From Sphingomonadales bacterium (GTDB taxonomy: Bacteria; Pseudomonadota; Alphaproteobacteria; Sphingomonadales; Sphingomonadaceae): a stretch of 50,830 nt of DNA. How positions within the stretch are numbered: position 1 is the stretch's first letter; every line of letters begins with the position of its first letter. The notes below the pieces were generated by a model. That model had not been told where the DNA came from, did no database searches, and saw nothing but the letters and a program-made list of their open reading frames with translations. The position numbers and the translations under genes were made by a program. Below are positions 33,721-42,235 of this stretch, one piece after another. The DNA lies in contig JAGXGT010000052.1 in NCBI GenBank assembly GCA_024636595.1, positions 1-50,830 on the forward strand, in the 5' to 3' direction.

Positions 33721-34710
33721 ATGAACAAATTCCTTTCCATCGCAACACTCGCGGCGCTTGCAGTGGCGTCTCCCCTGACCGCTCAGGAAACCGAACAGCC
33801 GGAATTTCCCAGCCCCAATGCCATAGTCGAGGCAGCCCCGGCCAGCGACTGGGTCAAGATTGCGCCCAGCGACCTGCTGGTCATGGACCTCGCCCCCGAC
33901 GCAGAAGGCAACGCCCGCCGCGTGGTCATCCAGCTGATGCCGGAACCTTTCTCGCAAGGCTGGATCCGCAATATCCGCAAACTCGCCGCGGCGCATTGGT
34001 GGGACGGCACCAGCATCAACCGGGTACAGGACAATTATGTCGTGCAATGGGGGGATGCCGGTTACGACAATCCGGAATCGGGCAAGACTGAGCAGAAGGC
34101 TCTACCCGAAGGGTTGGAGACGGTGCCGGAGAGCGCGTATACTCAACAAATTACCTCCAGAGACCCTGCCGATACGATAATATGGGATTCAGGATCGTAT
34201 GGGGTCGACAACTATTCTGACATGTCTCTGTTCGAAAAAGGATGGCCTCTCGCGTCACAAATTGGCGTTGATACCCGCCTGCGGGCCCATTGGCCCGTCC
34301 ACTGCTACGGCGCGGTCGGCGTAGGCCGCAACTATTCCCCCGACACCGGCAGCGGCGCGGAACTCTACACCGTGATCGGTCATGCGCCGCGCCATCTCGA
34401 TCGCAATATTGCCGTGGTCGGGCGGATTATCGAAGGCATGGAATATCTCTCCAGCCTGCCCCGCGGCAAGGGACAGCTGGGTTTCTACGAGGACGCCAGC
34501 AAGCGTGTGCCGATCAGCTCGATCCGCCTGGCCTGCGAACTGCCGACAGCGGACCAGCCGCGCTTCGAATATCTCGATACCGAAGCCGAAACCTTCGCAA
34601 AATATGCCGATGCCAGAGCCAATCGCCGCGATCCGTTTTTTATCGTGCCGGCTGGTGGCGCTGATATCTGCAATATTCCGGTGCCAGTGCGGCGGGTGAG
34701 CGCGGAGTGA
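33721..34710 (+). CDS. Exported cyclophilin-like peptidylprolyl isomerase, copy 1
   Basis: A 329-residue periplasmic protein with an N-terminal signal peptide (about 1-21, cleaved near LTA-QE). The body looks like a divergent cyclophilin: VVIQLMPEPFSQGWIRNIRK, WWDGTSINRVQDNYVVQWGD (Arg in the place of the active-site Arg of cyclophilins) and later GSGAELYTVIGHAPRHLDRNIAVVGRIIEGME. Residues of about 130-180 form an insertion with lower GC (AT-rich codons such as those for DTIIWDSGSYGVDN) that differs from copy 2. A paralog follows 474 bp downstream. Catalytic activity is not certain because the substrate pocket residues are only partly kept. Confidence 0.77.
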   Translation: MNKFLSIATLAALAVASPLTAQETEQPEFPSPNAIVEAAPASDWVKIAPSDLLVMDLAPDAEGNARRVVIQLMPEPFSQGWIRNIRKLAAAHWWDGTSINRVQDNYVVQWGDAGYDNPESGKTEQKALPEGLETVPESAYTQQITSRDPADTIIWDSGSYGVDNYSDMSLFEKGWPLASQIGVDTRLRAHWPVHCYGAVGVGRNYSPDTGSGAELYTVIGHAPRHLDRNIAVVGRIIEGMEYLSSLPRGKGQLGFYEDASKRVPISSIRLACELPTADQPRFEYLDTEAETFAKYADARANRRDPFFIVPAGGADICNIPVPVRRVSAE

Positions 34711-34808
34711 TGTTCCCCGGCGCAGGCCGGGGCCCAGAACAGTCCCGCCTTCGTTTCCAAGAACCAACCAGCAGGACTCGCCTGGACCCCGGCCTTCGCC
34801 GGGGCACG
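34711..34808. repeat. Class B paired-hairpin intergenic repeat
   Basis: A 98-bp element beginning right after the stop codon of PPIase copy 1. The left hairpin is ttccccggcgcaggccgggg with cccagaac after it. The right side is ctggaccccggccttcgccg, closing with gggcac. The ends are inverse complements at tgttccccgg and ccggggcac with one mismatch. Confidence 0.75.
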
Positions 34809-34967
34809 AATTCGCTTTCCTACATCGGGTGATTTCGATTAGTCTTGCCTTATGTCCCAATCCCTTACCTTATCCTCCCAACCACCGTTTTCACCAATTT
34901 CTGGACAAGAATATTTCTTCGCAATAGGGGGTGTGACCCTGTGTGACCCAAAGGCGAAAAGGTGCCT

Positions 34968-35107
34968 TGTTCCCCGGCGAAGAGCGCAAGCGACGGAAGC
35001 TTTGGGGAAGCTTCCCAAAGCTGAGCGGCCCAGAATATTCCTGAACCCGCGTCCAGAACCGCACTGCCATGACTCGACTGGACCCCGCCCTGCGGCGGGG
35101 CACAAAA
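34968..35107. repeat. Expanded class B repeat with nested hairpin
   Basis: A 140-bp element, longer than the other copies. The left end is ttccccggcgaagagcgc. The right end is ctggaccccgccctgcggcg, closing gggcacaa. Inside, at 34998-35022, agctttggg and cccaaagct form a perfect 9-bp hairpin with a 7-nt loop (gaagctt). This suggests an insertion of extra sequence into an ordinary class B copy. Confidence 0.65.
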
Positions 35108-35184
35108 ACCGCCGTTACCGGAGGGGTGGGCTTTATTCCCTTTAACACTGTAAAGTTTGTAAAGATTAGCAAGGAATGGGCAGA

Positions 35185-36171
35185 ATGAAAAACCGGTTTC
35201 GATCAGCGCGCATCGCTTTTTTAGCTATCGCTGCAGGATGCTTTCCCGTGGCATCGCCAGCATTGGCGCAGGACGAAACACCTGCCCCAACCCCGACGGA
35301 AGTTCTTGCAGCCGCCCCCGCCGACCATTGGCTCCCGATCCCGCTCAACGATCTGCTGATCTTCACCCTGCCCGACACCGCAGATGGCACCAAACGCCAG
35401 TCTGTCATCCAGCTGCTCCCGGCCGAACTTTCAGGCGGCCATGTCCGCAACGTTCGTACCTTCGCAAAAACCCGCTGGTGGGATGGCACCAAAATCTATC
35501 GCGTCGCCAAGGATTTCGTCACCCAGTTCGGCGGCAATCCCGATGGCAAGAAACTCCCCAAGGGCCTCGAAACCGTGCCGGAAAGCGAATATTTCAACGC
35601 AGCGCTCGGTGCCAAGCGCGACGCCGATATGGCAGCGCTGAAGGCTGCGGTCGATTACAGCAACCAGTATCAGGGCACCGATATCCGGCCGCTAATGAAG
35701 ATCATCTATGAAAGCTATGGCGCAATAGTTGGCTTTGGCGGCGGCTGGCCGATTGGTAGCAAGACCATTGACGGCATGGTGCAATATTATCCGCTGACCT
35801 GCCGCGGATCGCTATCGCCCGCCCATTATGATCCGCCGGACACCGGCAGCGGCGCCGAAATGTCGGTAATCACCGGCGAAGCGGCGCGCAGCCTCGACAC
35901 CACATTCGGCATGGTTGGCCGGGTGATCGAAGGGCTCGAGCATTTGCAGAATCTGCCGCTCGGCACCGACCCGGGCGGCTTTTCTGCGGACAAATCGCAG
36001 CATGTCGAAATCCGCGCGATCCGGCTCGCCAGCGAGTTGCCACTGGCCGAGCAGCCGACCTATGAATATCTGGCCAGTTATAGCCCGTCGCTGTTGCAAT
36101 ATATCGAAGCCCAGGGTGGCTATGGCAATATTTGTACCGCCCCCGTGCCGATAAGAAAAATCTCAAAATAG
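35185..36171 (+). CDS. Exported cyclophilin-like peptidylprolyl isomerase, copy 2
   Basis: A 328-residue paralog of the preceding PPIase gene. It has a clear signal peptide (MKNRFRSARIAFLAI, cleaved after SPALA). Shared blocks are HWLPIPLNDLLIF, QSVIQLLPAELSGGHVRNVR, RWWDGTKIYRVAKDFVTQFG, LPKGLETVPESEYF, DTGSGAEMSVITGEAARSLD and MVGRVIEGLEHLQNLP. The middle (about 140-190) has a different insertion from copy 1. I chose the ATG at 35185 because aaggaa lies 8 nt upstream; an ATG at 35176 lies inside that site. Both copies probably act in envelope protein folding (inference). Confidence 0.78.
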   Translation: MKNRFRSARIAFLAIAAGCFPVASPALAQDETPAPTPTEVLAAAPADHWLPIPLNDLLIFTLPDTADGTKRQSVIQLLPAELSGGHVRNVRTFAKTRWWDGTKIYRVAKDFVTQFGGNPDGKKLPKGLETVPESEYFNAALGAKRDADMAALKAAVDYSNQYQGTDIRPLMKIIYESYGAIVGFGGGWPIGSKTIDGMVQYYPLTCRGSLSPAHYDPPDTGSGAEMSVITGEAARSLDTTFGMVGRVIEGLEHLQNLPLGTDPGGFSADKSQHVEIRAIRLASELPLAEQPTYEYLASYSPSLLQYIEAQGGYGNICTAPVPIRKISK

Positions 36172-36257
36172 CGTAATATTATTACAACGCATCTCGCCCA
36201 GGCCGTCATTTGCTGGTAATGCATATTCTATAGACTCATCAGAACAGGAGCCTCCCC

Positions 36258-37385
36258 ATGCGCGTTGGAACACCCCGGGAAATCAAGAATCACGAATATC
36301 GGGTCGGCCTGACCCCCGAATCGGTCCGCGAACTGATCGCCCATGGCCATGATGTGCTGGTCGAGACCGGTGCCGGGCTTGGCATTGGCGCCGAAGATGC
36401 GGAATATGTCGCCGCCGGCGCGACGATTGCGCCGACCGCAGCCGATGTCTTCGAAAAATGCGAAATGGTGGTCAAGGTCAAGGAACCGCAGGCGATCGAG
36501 CGGGCGATGCTGCGCGAAGGGCAGATATTGTTCACCTATCTGCACCTTGCACCCGATCCGGAGCAAACCAAAGATCTGGTCAAATCCAAATCCATCTGCA
36601 TTGCCTATGAAACCGTCACCGGTACGGGCGGCCTACCGCTGCTCAAACCGATGAGCCAGGTCGCCGGACGCATGTCGATCCAGGCCGGTGCTACGGCTCT
36701 TGAAAAGGCGCATGGAGGTCGCGGCATATTGCTCGGCGGTGTCCCCGGTGTTGCGCCCGGCAAGGTCACGATCATCGGCGGCGGCGTGGTTGGCTTCAAC
36801 GCCGCGCAAATGGCCTCCGGTCTCGGCGCGGATGTGACCATCCTGGATCGCAATCCGGATGTGCTGGAATCGGTCGGCACCCATTTCGAGACCCGCGCCA
36901 AAACCCGGTTCTCGAACAAGGCCAATATCGCCGAATGCGTCGCCGAAGCCGATCTGGTAATCGGTGCCGTGCTGATCCCCGGCGCGGAAGCGCCCAAGCT
37001 GGTGACGCGCGATATGCTGAAAACCATGCGGCCGGGGTCGGTGCTCTGCGATGTCGCGATCGATCAGGGCGGCTGTTTCGAAACCTCCAGGGCGACAACC
37101 CACGAAGATCCGACCTATGTGGTCGATGATATCGTCCATTATTGCGTCGCCAATATGCCGGGCGCGGTTTCGCGCACCTCGACCTATGCGCTCAACAATG
37201 TCACCCTGCCACACACGCTGGCAATTGCCAACAAGGGCTGGGAAGTGGCGTTGCGCGAGGACAGGCATCTCGCCGAAGGCCTGAATGTCTGGAACGGCCA
37301 TGTCACCTACAAGGCGGTCGCCGAGGATCTGGGGTATGAATATATGTCGGCGGCCGAGATTTTGGTATTGAAGGCGGATGATTGA
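36258..37385 (+). CDS. ald: Alanine dehydrogenase
   Basis: NAD-dependent enzyme interconverting L-alanine with pyruvate and ammonium. The 375 residues start MRVGTPREIKNHEYRVGL. The family's pyruvate-binding Arg15, Lys75 (VKVKEP) and His96 (TYLHLAP) occupy the expected numbered positions. The Rossmann segment IIGGGVVGFNAAQMASGLG and the CDVAIDQGGCFE active-site loop are also intact. An agaacaggagc leader precedes the ATG. It could feed alanine into the pyruvate pool near the TCA genes, though it is not operonic with them. Confidence 0.96.
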   Translation: MRVGTPREIKNHEYRVGLTPESVRELIAHGHDVLVETGAGLGIGAEDAEYVAAGATIAPTAADVFEKCEMVVKVKEPQAIERAMLREGQILFTYLHLAPDPEQTKDLVKSKSICIAYETVTGTGGLPLLKPMSQVAGRMSIQAGATALEKAHGGRGILLGGVPGVAPGKVTIIGGGVVGFNAAQMASGLGADVTILDRNPDVLESVGTHFETRAKTRFSNKANIAECVAEADLVIGAVLIPGAEAPKLVTRDMLKTMRPGSVLCDVAIDQGGCFETSRATTHEDPTYVVDDIVHYCVANMPGAVSRTSTYALNNVTLPHTLAIANKGWEVALREDRHLAEGLNVWNGHVTYKAVAEDLGYEYMSAAEILVLKADD

Positions 37386-37400
37386 TGGGTGCTGATCTTG

Positions 37401-37473
37401 TCCGTTAGTGGTGAGCTTGTCGAACCACGCTGCAAGACCATAGACGCCCTTCGACAAGCTCAGGGCTAACGGA
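37401..37473. repeat. Class A variant paired repeat (ccgttag ends)
   Basis: A 73-bp element between ald and the SDR gene. Ends tccgttag and ctaacgga are perfect inverse complements. Inside, tggtgagcttgtcgaacca and cccttcgacaagctcaggg are two hairpins, facing inversely. It ends 22 bp before the SDR start codon and is nearly the same design as 33630-33700. Confidence 0.8.
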
Positions 37474-37495
37474 TAGATCGAAAGGACAGACCAAC

Positions 37496-38467
37496 ATGGC
37501 AACAGCAGACCAGAAACCGCTCGGCTCGGGATTCCACTCAAAAAGCGAACCGCACGAAATACTCGCCGGCATCGATCTGACCGGCAAGACCGCGATTGTC
37601 ACCGGCGGCTATTCCGGCATCGGCCTGGAAACCACCCGGGCGCTAGCGGATGCTGGTGCCACGGTGATCGTGCCGGTGCGCGATCCAGCCAAGGCGGAGG
37701 AAAATCTGTCGACCGTCGAAGGCGATGTCTCCACCGCCAAGATGGATCTTGCCGACCTCGATTCGGTGCGGACCTTTGCCTCGTCGGTCTATGACAGCAT
37801 CGACGCGCTGGATCTGCTGATCAACAATGCCGGTATCATGGCCTGTCCGCTGGAACGGGTTGGACCCGGATGGGAAAGCCAGTTCGGCGTCAATCATATG
37901 GGCCATTTCGCGCTGACCAAGGCGCTGTTGCCGCTGCTCGAAAAGGCCGCCGCGCCGCGGGTGGTCGCGCTGTCGTCGATTGCCCACAAGCGCAACGGCC
38001 TGTTGTGGGACGACATCCAGTTCGAAAACAGCGAATATCAAAAATGGGTTGCCTATGCCCAGGCGAAGAGCGCCAACGCCCTGTTCGCCAATGCGCTCAG
38101 CCGCCGGATGCAGCGCTTTGGTGGGCGGGCGTTCTCGGTCCATCCGGGCGGTATTTTCACGCCGCTGCAACGCCACCTGCCCAAAGAAGAACAGGTCGAA
38201 CTCGGCTGGCTGAACAAGGACGGCTCGGTGCCGCCAATGGTTGCCGAAATCTTCAAAACACCGAAACAGGGCTGCACCACGAGCTTGTGGGCCGCGACAT
38301 CTCCGCTGCTCAATGACATGCCGGGCGTCTATTGCGAAGATTGCGATGTCGCCCAGCTGATGGGCGAGGACTCGCTGCCCTATCAGCATTGCGCACCGCA
38401 TATCACCGTCGATGAAGACGGCGAGCGGCTCTGGGCGATCAGCGAAAATGTGCTCGCCGCCGCCTGA
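37496..38467 (+). CDS. Short-chain dehydrogenase/reductase
   Basis: A 323-residue classical SDR similar to retinol dehydrogenase- and protochlorophyllide-reductase-like members. The cofactor motif is TGGYSGIG (36-43), a variant of TGxxxGIG. NNAG is at 110-113. The catalytic Ser160/161, Tyr187 and Lys191 (AYAQAKSANALF) are complete. The long C-terminal tail (about 60 residues beyond the core) is usual for this subgroup. The substrate is unknown. The start lies 7 nt after an aaagga. It shares a base with the DUF5818 gene start, forming a coupled trio with the GNAT gene. Confidence 0.9.
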   Translation: MATADQKPLGSGFHSKSEPHEILAGIDLTGKTAIVTGGYSGIGLETTRALADAGATVIVPVRDPAKAEENLSTVEGDVSTAKMDLADLDSVRTFASSVYDSIDALDLLINNAGIMACPLERVGPGWESQFGVNHMGHFALTKALLPLLEKAAAPRVVALSSIAHKRNGLLWDDIQFENSEYQKWVAYAQAKSANALFANALSRRMQRFGGRAFSVHPGGIFTPLQRHLPKEEQVELGWLNKDGSVPPMVAEIFKTPKQGCTTSLWAATSPLLNDMPGVYCEDCDVAQLMGEDSLPYQHCAPHITVDEDGERLWAISENVLAAA

Positions 38468-38673
38468 TGGGGACGGAAGACCGACACGACAGGGAATATG
38501 CCGGCCTGTTGCAGCGCGATGCGGCCGGCTTCCTGCTGCGGTGCGATGATGGCAGCCGCTATCGGCTCGAGCTTTTGCGCACCCCGATTGACGAGGTCGA
38601 GAAGCGGGTGGTGGTAACAGGCCGGATCGCTAGCGGTGCGGTTCTCGAAGCAGATGGCGTGCGGCTGGCATGA
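38467..38673 (+). CDS. Small DUF5818-like protein
   Basis: A 68-residue protein of a small sphingomonad family (DUF5818-like) of unknown function. It has a short OB-like beta pattern (GFLLRCDDGSRYRLELL, VEKRVVVTGRIASGAVLEADGVRL). No cysteine pairs, membrane segments or signal peptide. Its start shares one base with the SDR stop (TGATG) and its end overlaps the GNAT start by ATGA, so it is held in a translationally coupled trio. Confidence 0.7.
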   Translation: MGTEDRHDREYAGLLQRDAAGFLLRCDDGSRYRLELLRTPIDEVEKRVVVTGRIASGAVLEADGVRLA

Positions 38674-39188
38674 ACTTTCGGCGGGCGGAAGAACAGGATA
38701 TCGGAGCGCTCCATGCGCTGATCGAAAGCGCCTATCGCGGCGACAGCGCGAGGCGCGGCTGGACCCACGAAGCCGACCTGCTCGGTGGCCAGCGGACCGA
38801 TCTTGAAGCGCTCCGCGCCATCATGGATGATCCGGATCAGGTGATCTGGATCGCCGAACAAGAGGGCGTATTGCAGGGCTGTGTGCAGCTATCGAGAGTG
38901 GGTGGCGCCACCGCCTATCTCGGTCTGCTGACCGTTGACCCGTCGCTGCAGGCCGGTGGTCTTGGCAAACTGCTATTGGTCCGTAGCGAACAATATGTCC
39001 GCGAAACTTGGGGATGCCAAGCGATTGAAATGACCGTGATCAAACAGCGGGGTGAACTGATCGCTTATTATGAACGGCGCGGATATCAGCGAACGGGCGA
39101 ATATCGACCCTTCCCGCACGAAGAACCACGCTTTGGGTTGCCAAAAACCGGGGAACTCGAATTCGCGGTGTTGCGCAAGGAAATCTAG
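38670..39188 (+). CDS. GNAT-family N-acetyltransferase
   Basis: A 172-residue GNAT protein with the acetyl-CoA loop in SLQAGGLGKLLLVRSEQY (about 92-109) and a following AYYERRGYQRTGEYRPFP segment. The N-terminal FRRAEEQDIGALHALIESAYRG matches the family opening. The substrate is unknown. It is the last gene of the coupled SDR-DUF5818-GNAT trio. Its stop is shared with rpoN from the other strand: the tetramer ctag (39185-39188) gives TAG on both strands. Confidence 0.87.
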   Translation: MNFRRAEEQDIGALHALIESAYRGDSARRGWTHEADLLGGQRTDLEALRAIMDDPDQVIWIAEQEGVLQGCVQLSRVGGATAYLGLLTVDPSLQAGGLGKLLLVRSEQYVRETWGCQAIEMTVIKQRGELIAYYERRGYQRTGEYRPFPHEEPRFGLPKTGELEFAVLRKEI

Positions 39189-40693
39189 GCGGCCTTGCCT
39201 TGGAGTGCCTTCTGGCGGCGGCGCTGAACCGAACTGCCGAGGCCCAGCGCCTCGCGATATTTGGCGACGGTCCGCCGAGCAATGTCGAAACCTTTGGCCT
39301 GGAGCAAGGTCACCAGCTTGTCGTCGGACAGGATCTTCTTGGGATCCTCTTCGTCGATCAGCGTCTTGATATGACTCTTTACCGCTTCCGCCGAGGCCGC
39401 CTCACCGCCGGTCGACGACTGGATCCCGCTGGTGAAGAAATATTTGAGTTCAAACGTGCCGCGCGAGCAGGAGAGATATTTGTTGGATGTAACCCGGCTG
39501 ACCGTCGATTCATGCATCTCGATCTGCTCGGCGACATTCTTCAGCGTCAGCGGCCGCAGATGCGCCACTCCCTTGCGGAAAAAAGCCTCCTGCTGCTTGA
39601 CGATCTCGGTCGCAACCTTGACGATCGTGCGCTGCCGCTGATCGAGCGCCTTGATCAGCCAGTTGGCGTCGGCGAGGCATTCGTTGAGCCAGTCCTTCGA
39701 CTGCTTGTCCTGTGCCCCGTCCTTCAATTCGGAATAATAGCTGCGATTGACCAGCACCTTGGGCAAGGTGGCGCTGTTCACTTCGATCAGCCACCGGCCC
39801 CCGCGCTCGGCGATAAACACATCCGGCACAACCGCCTGCACCGCGCCGCCGCCGATCTTGCAACCGGGCTTTGGATCATAATTGCGCAACTCGCTGATCA
39901 TATCCATCAGGTCTTCGTCATCGACGCTGCAAATGCGCTTGAGCTGCGGCAGTGCGCCTCTGGCAAGCAGATCGAGATTGTCGATAAGCCGCGCCATCGC
40001 CGGATCATAGCGATCGGCGTCCTTGGCTTGCAGCGCCAGGCATTCTGCCAGGTCTCTTGCGCCAACACCGACCGGATCCAGCGTCTGGACGGCACCCAAT
40101 ATGCGCTCGATATCGGCTAGGCCGACATTCAGACGCTGGGCCAGTTCGAGCAAGTCGGCCTGCAGATAGCCGCATTCATCGATCTGGTCGATGATATGCT
40201 GCGCCACGAACAGGTCGGTGCCAGAAAGAACCGCGCCGGCCTGGTTCATCAAATGGTCCGTCAGCGTGATTTCAGCGACCAGCATATTCTCGAAATCCGG
40301 CGAATCGCCCGTCGCTCCGGAGCTGGCGCTCCCGCTATTCAGGCCCAGCTGACCATCGAGTGTGCCATCGCTGTCGGACAGGCTGTTATTGGTGAAACTG
40401 TCCGTATGCCCCTCCATATCGAGGGTCGCTTCGGCATCGGAGGGGCCGGACGACAATATTTCGTCGCTTCCCTGCGCCCCCGGCTCGCTCAGCGGTTCCT
40501 GAGAATCATTGGCGTTGCCATTTTCGGTCGAAATCTCTCCGGTATCGAGCAGCGGGTTCTTCTCAAGCTCATCGGAAATGAATGTTTCAAGTTCGAGATT
40601 GGACAATGTCAGAAGCTTGATCGCCTGCTGCAGTTGCGGCGTCATCACCAGCGACTGGCTCTGCCGCAAATCGAGGCGAGGCGCGAGTGCCAT
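39185..40693 (-). CDS. rpoN: RNA polymerase sigma-54 factor
   Basis: Alternative sigma factor for -24/-12 promoters, requiring AAA+ activators. The 502-residue protein has the glutamine- and leucine-rich region I (LDLRQSQSLVMTPQLQQAI, then LLTLSNLELETFI), an acidic region II (about 60-130, rich in Asp, Ser and Gly), a core-binding central part, a helix-turn-helix and the C-terminal RpoN box ARRTVAKYRE (472-481). The gene follows lptB by 2 bp on the same strand, the standard lptC-lptA-lptB-rpoN arrangement. Target genes cannot be inferred from the window. Confidence 0.96.
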   Translation of the reverse strand: MALAPRLDLRQSQSLVMTPQLQQAIKLLTLSNLELETFISDELEKNPLLDTGEISTENGNANDSQEPLSEPGAQGSDEILSSGPSDAEATLDMEGHTDSFTNNSLSDSDGTLDGQLGLNSGSASSGATGDSPDFENMLVAEITLTDHLMNQAGAVLSGTDLFVAQHIIDQIDECGYLQADLLELAQRLNVGLADIERILGAVQTLDPVGVGARDLAECLALQAKDADRYDPAMARLIDNLDLLARGALPQLKRICSVDDEDLMDMISELRNYDPKPGCKIGGGAVQAVVPDVFIAERGGRWLIEVNSATLPKVLVNRSYYSELKDGAQDKQSKDWLNECLADANWLIKALDQRQRTIVKVATEIVKQQEAFFRKGVAHLRPLTLKNVAEQIEMHESTVSRVTSNKYLSCSRGTFELKYFFTSGIQSSTGGEAASAEAVKSHIKTLIDEEDPKKILSDDKLVTLLQAKGFDIARRTVAKYREALGLGSSVQRRRQKALQGKAA

Positions 40694-40695
40694 TG

Positions 40696-41490
40696 CTATA
40701 GTGCGAAACCTTCGCCCAGATATAGCCGCCGGACATTGGCATCTGCGACCAGATCTTCCGGACTGCCCGCAAACAGCACCTGACCGTCATAGATGATGCA
40801 GGCCCGGTCGACGATATCGAGCGTCTCGCGGACATTATGATCGGTGATCAGAACGCCGATACCGCGCTCTCGCAACTGACAAACCAGATCACGAATGTCG
40901 GCAATAGACAAGGGATCGATCCCGGCAAACGGTTCATCCAGAAGCACGATCGAGGGACTCGCGGCCAAGGCGCGGGCAATCTCGCATCGCCGCCGCTCGC
41001 CGCCGGACAATGCCATCGCTGGTGAACTGCGCAGCTTGATCAGGCCAAATTCATCAAGCAGGCGATCGAGCGTTTCCGCCCTCACACCGGAATCGGGCTC
41101 GACCATCTCGAGCACTGCCATGATATTCTGCTCGACCGTCATTCCGCGAAAAATCGATGTTTCCTGGGGAAGATAGCCGATGCCGAGGATCGCCCGGCGG
41201 TACATCGGGAGTGACGTGATATCCTCCCCGTCGAGCATGATCCGTCCGGCGTCCGGTCGAACCAAACCCATGACGGAATAGAAGCAGGTGGTTTTGCCCG
41301 CGCCATTGGGACCCAACAGCCCCACGACTTCACCGCGCCCGACAGACAGCGAAACATAGGACAGTACCGAGCGCTTGTCATAGCTTTTGGCGATTGAAAC
41401 AACCGCCAGACCATGCTCCATGGCATCGCTCGCCATCGCCGCACCCGGGTCGGCCATTATTGGCATGTCAGACATAGCTGTATCGTTCAT
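40696..41490 (-). CDS. lptB: LPS export ABC transporter ATP-binding protein LptB
   Basis: Cytoplasmic ATPase of the LptBFG complex that extracts lipopolysaccharide from the inner membrane. The 264 residues carry Walker A GPNGAGKT (60-67), the Q-loop (YLPQETSIF), signature LSGGERRR (161-168), Walker B IVLLDE (181-186) and the switch His218 (ITDHNV). The start was placed at the ATG 5 nt after gagga; a longer frame reaches 41610 but lacks homology. Residues 1-25 before GLAVVSIAKSYDKR are an unusual Met-, Asp- and Ala-rich extension. It lies 196 bp downstream of lptA, a larger gap than usual. Confidence 0.95.
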   Translation of the reverse strand: MNDTAMSDMPIMADPGAAMASDAMEHGLAVVSIAKSYDKRSVLSYVSLSVGRGEVVGLLGPNGAGKTTCFYSVMGLVRPDAGRIMLDGEDITSLPMYRRAILGIGYLPQETSIFRGMTVEQNIMAVLEMVEPDSGVRAETLDRLLDEFGLIKLRSSPAMALSGGERRRCEIARALAASPSIVLLDEPFAGIDPLSIADIRDLVCQLRERGIGVLITDHNVRETLDIVDRACIIYDGQVLFAGSPEDLVADANVRRLYLGEGFAL

Positions 41491-41686
41491 ATTCGTCCTC
41501 ATATGCATGGGCTGTCTTGTCGTTGGGTTAACAGCATGCCCCAATCTGATCCAAATTGGCAAGCTTTGTGCATGGTAGATCGGAAAAGGACTGTCATCAT
41601 CGCAAATCAAGCATCGTTACCGCGTGACACGGCGCGCTGTTTCCTGGGCCGCCATACAACTACCTTTTATCGCCCATCCCGCGGCG

Positions 41687-42235
41687 TCAATTTTTGCGTT
41701 GCGGGACCGTGAATGTACCGGACACGCGGCCACTGGAATCCTGCGTACCGACCGAGGAACCTCCGGTCGAACGCCCGTCGATCGTCGATCTTCCCGACGC
41801 GAGGTCGATAATCACCCGGCCGCCAGAAAGACGGTTCGCGCCCTGAGTAAGCGTAACATTGCCGATCAATGTGATGAGTCGTCGATTGAGGTCGTAAATA
41901 GCGACGTTGCCCGTAGCGGTGTCGCCGGCTTTGCGAATGGTGACGCCGCCGGATGCGTCGATCCGGTCAATCTCGATTCCGCCAACGCTCCGATAAGCCA
42001 CTGTCATGCGGGCGGAATTGAGTGTCATGCCTGCCTGCTCGACGCGAACGGCACCCGACAAGACGACACGGTCCGCTCGATCCTGCACTTCGATCCTCCC
42101 GGCATCGAACGTCACCGGCGCATTGCTGTTGTGGCTTCCGAAAACTTGAGCGGGCGCCGGGCCTGCGAGCAGCAAAAGCGACGCAGCCAGAAGAGCGGTG
42201 CCAGCGGCAAGAAAAAGAAAAAGGTGCAGTTTCAT
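41687..42235 (-). CDS. lptA: LPS transport periplasmic protein LptA (OstA-like)
   Basis: Periplasmic bridge protein of LPS transport, forming a beta-jellyroll filament between inner and outer membrane. The 182 residues start with a signal peptide (about 1-33, ending LLLLAGPAPAQ). The body is a repeated beta pattern (ITFDAGRIEVQDR-type: VTFDAGRIEVQDRADRVVLSG, NSARMTVAYRS, IDRIDASGGVTIRKAGDTATG, LTQGANRLSGGRVIID) typical of OstA/LptA. The start lies directly after the lptC stop with no gap, so translation is likely coupled. Confidence 0.92.
   Translation of the reverse strand: MKLHLFLFLAAGTALLAASLLLLAGPAPAQVFGSHNSNAPVTFDAGRIEVQDRADRVVLSGAVRVEQAGMTLNSARMTVAYRSVGGIEIDRIDASGGVTIRKAGDTATGNVAIYDLNRRLITLIGNVTLTQGANRLSGGRVIIDLASGRSTIDGRSTGGSSVGTQDSSGRVSGTFTVPQRKN

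Larger units (their letters stand above)
34711..35184. other. Non-coding gap between PPIase paralogs, filled with repeats
   Basis: A 474-bp stretch with no supportable gene. It holds two class B elements (34711-34808 and 34968-35107). About 160 bp between them contains the direct repeat tgtgaccc (34932 and 34942, within gtgtgaccctgtgtgaccca). Frames present here run through the hairpin repeats and are not credible. Confidence 0.6.
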
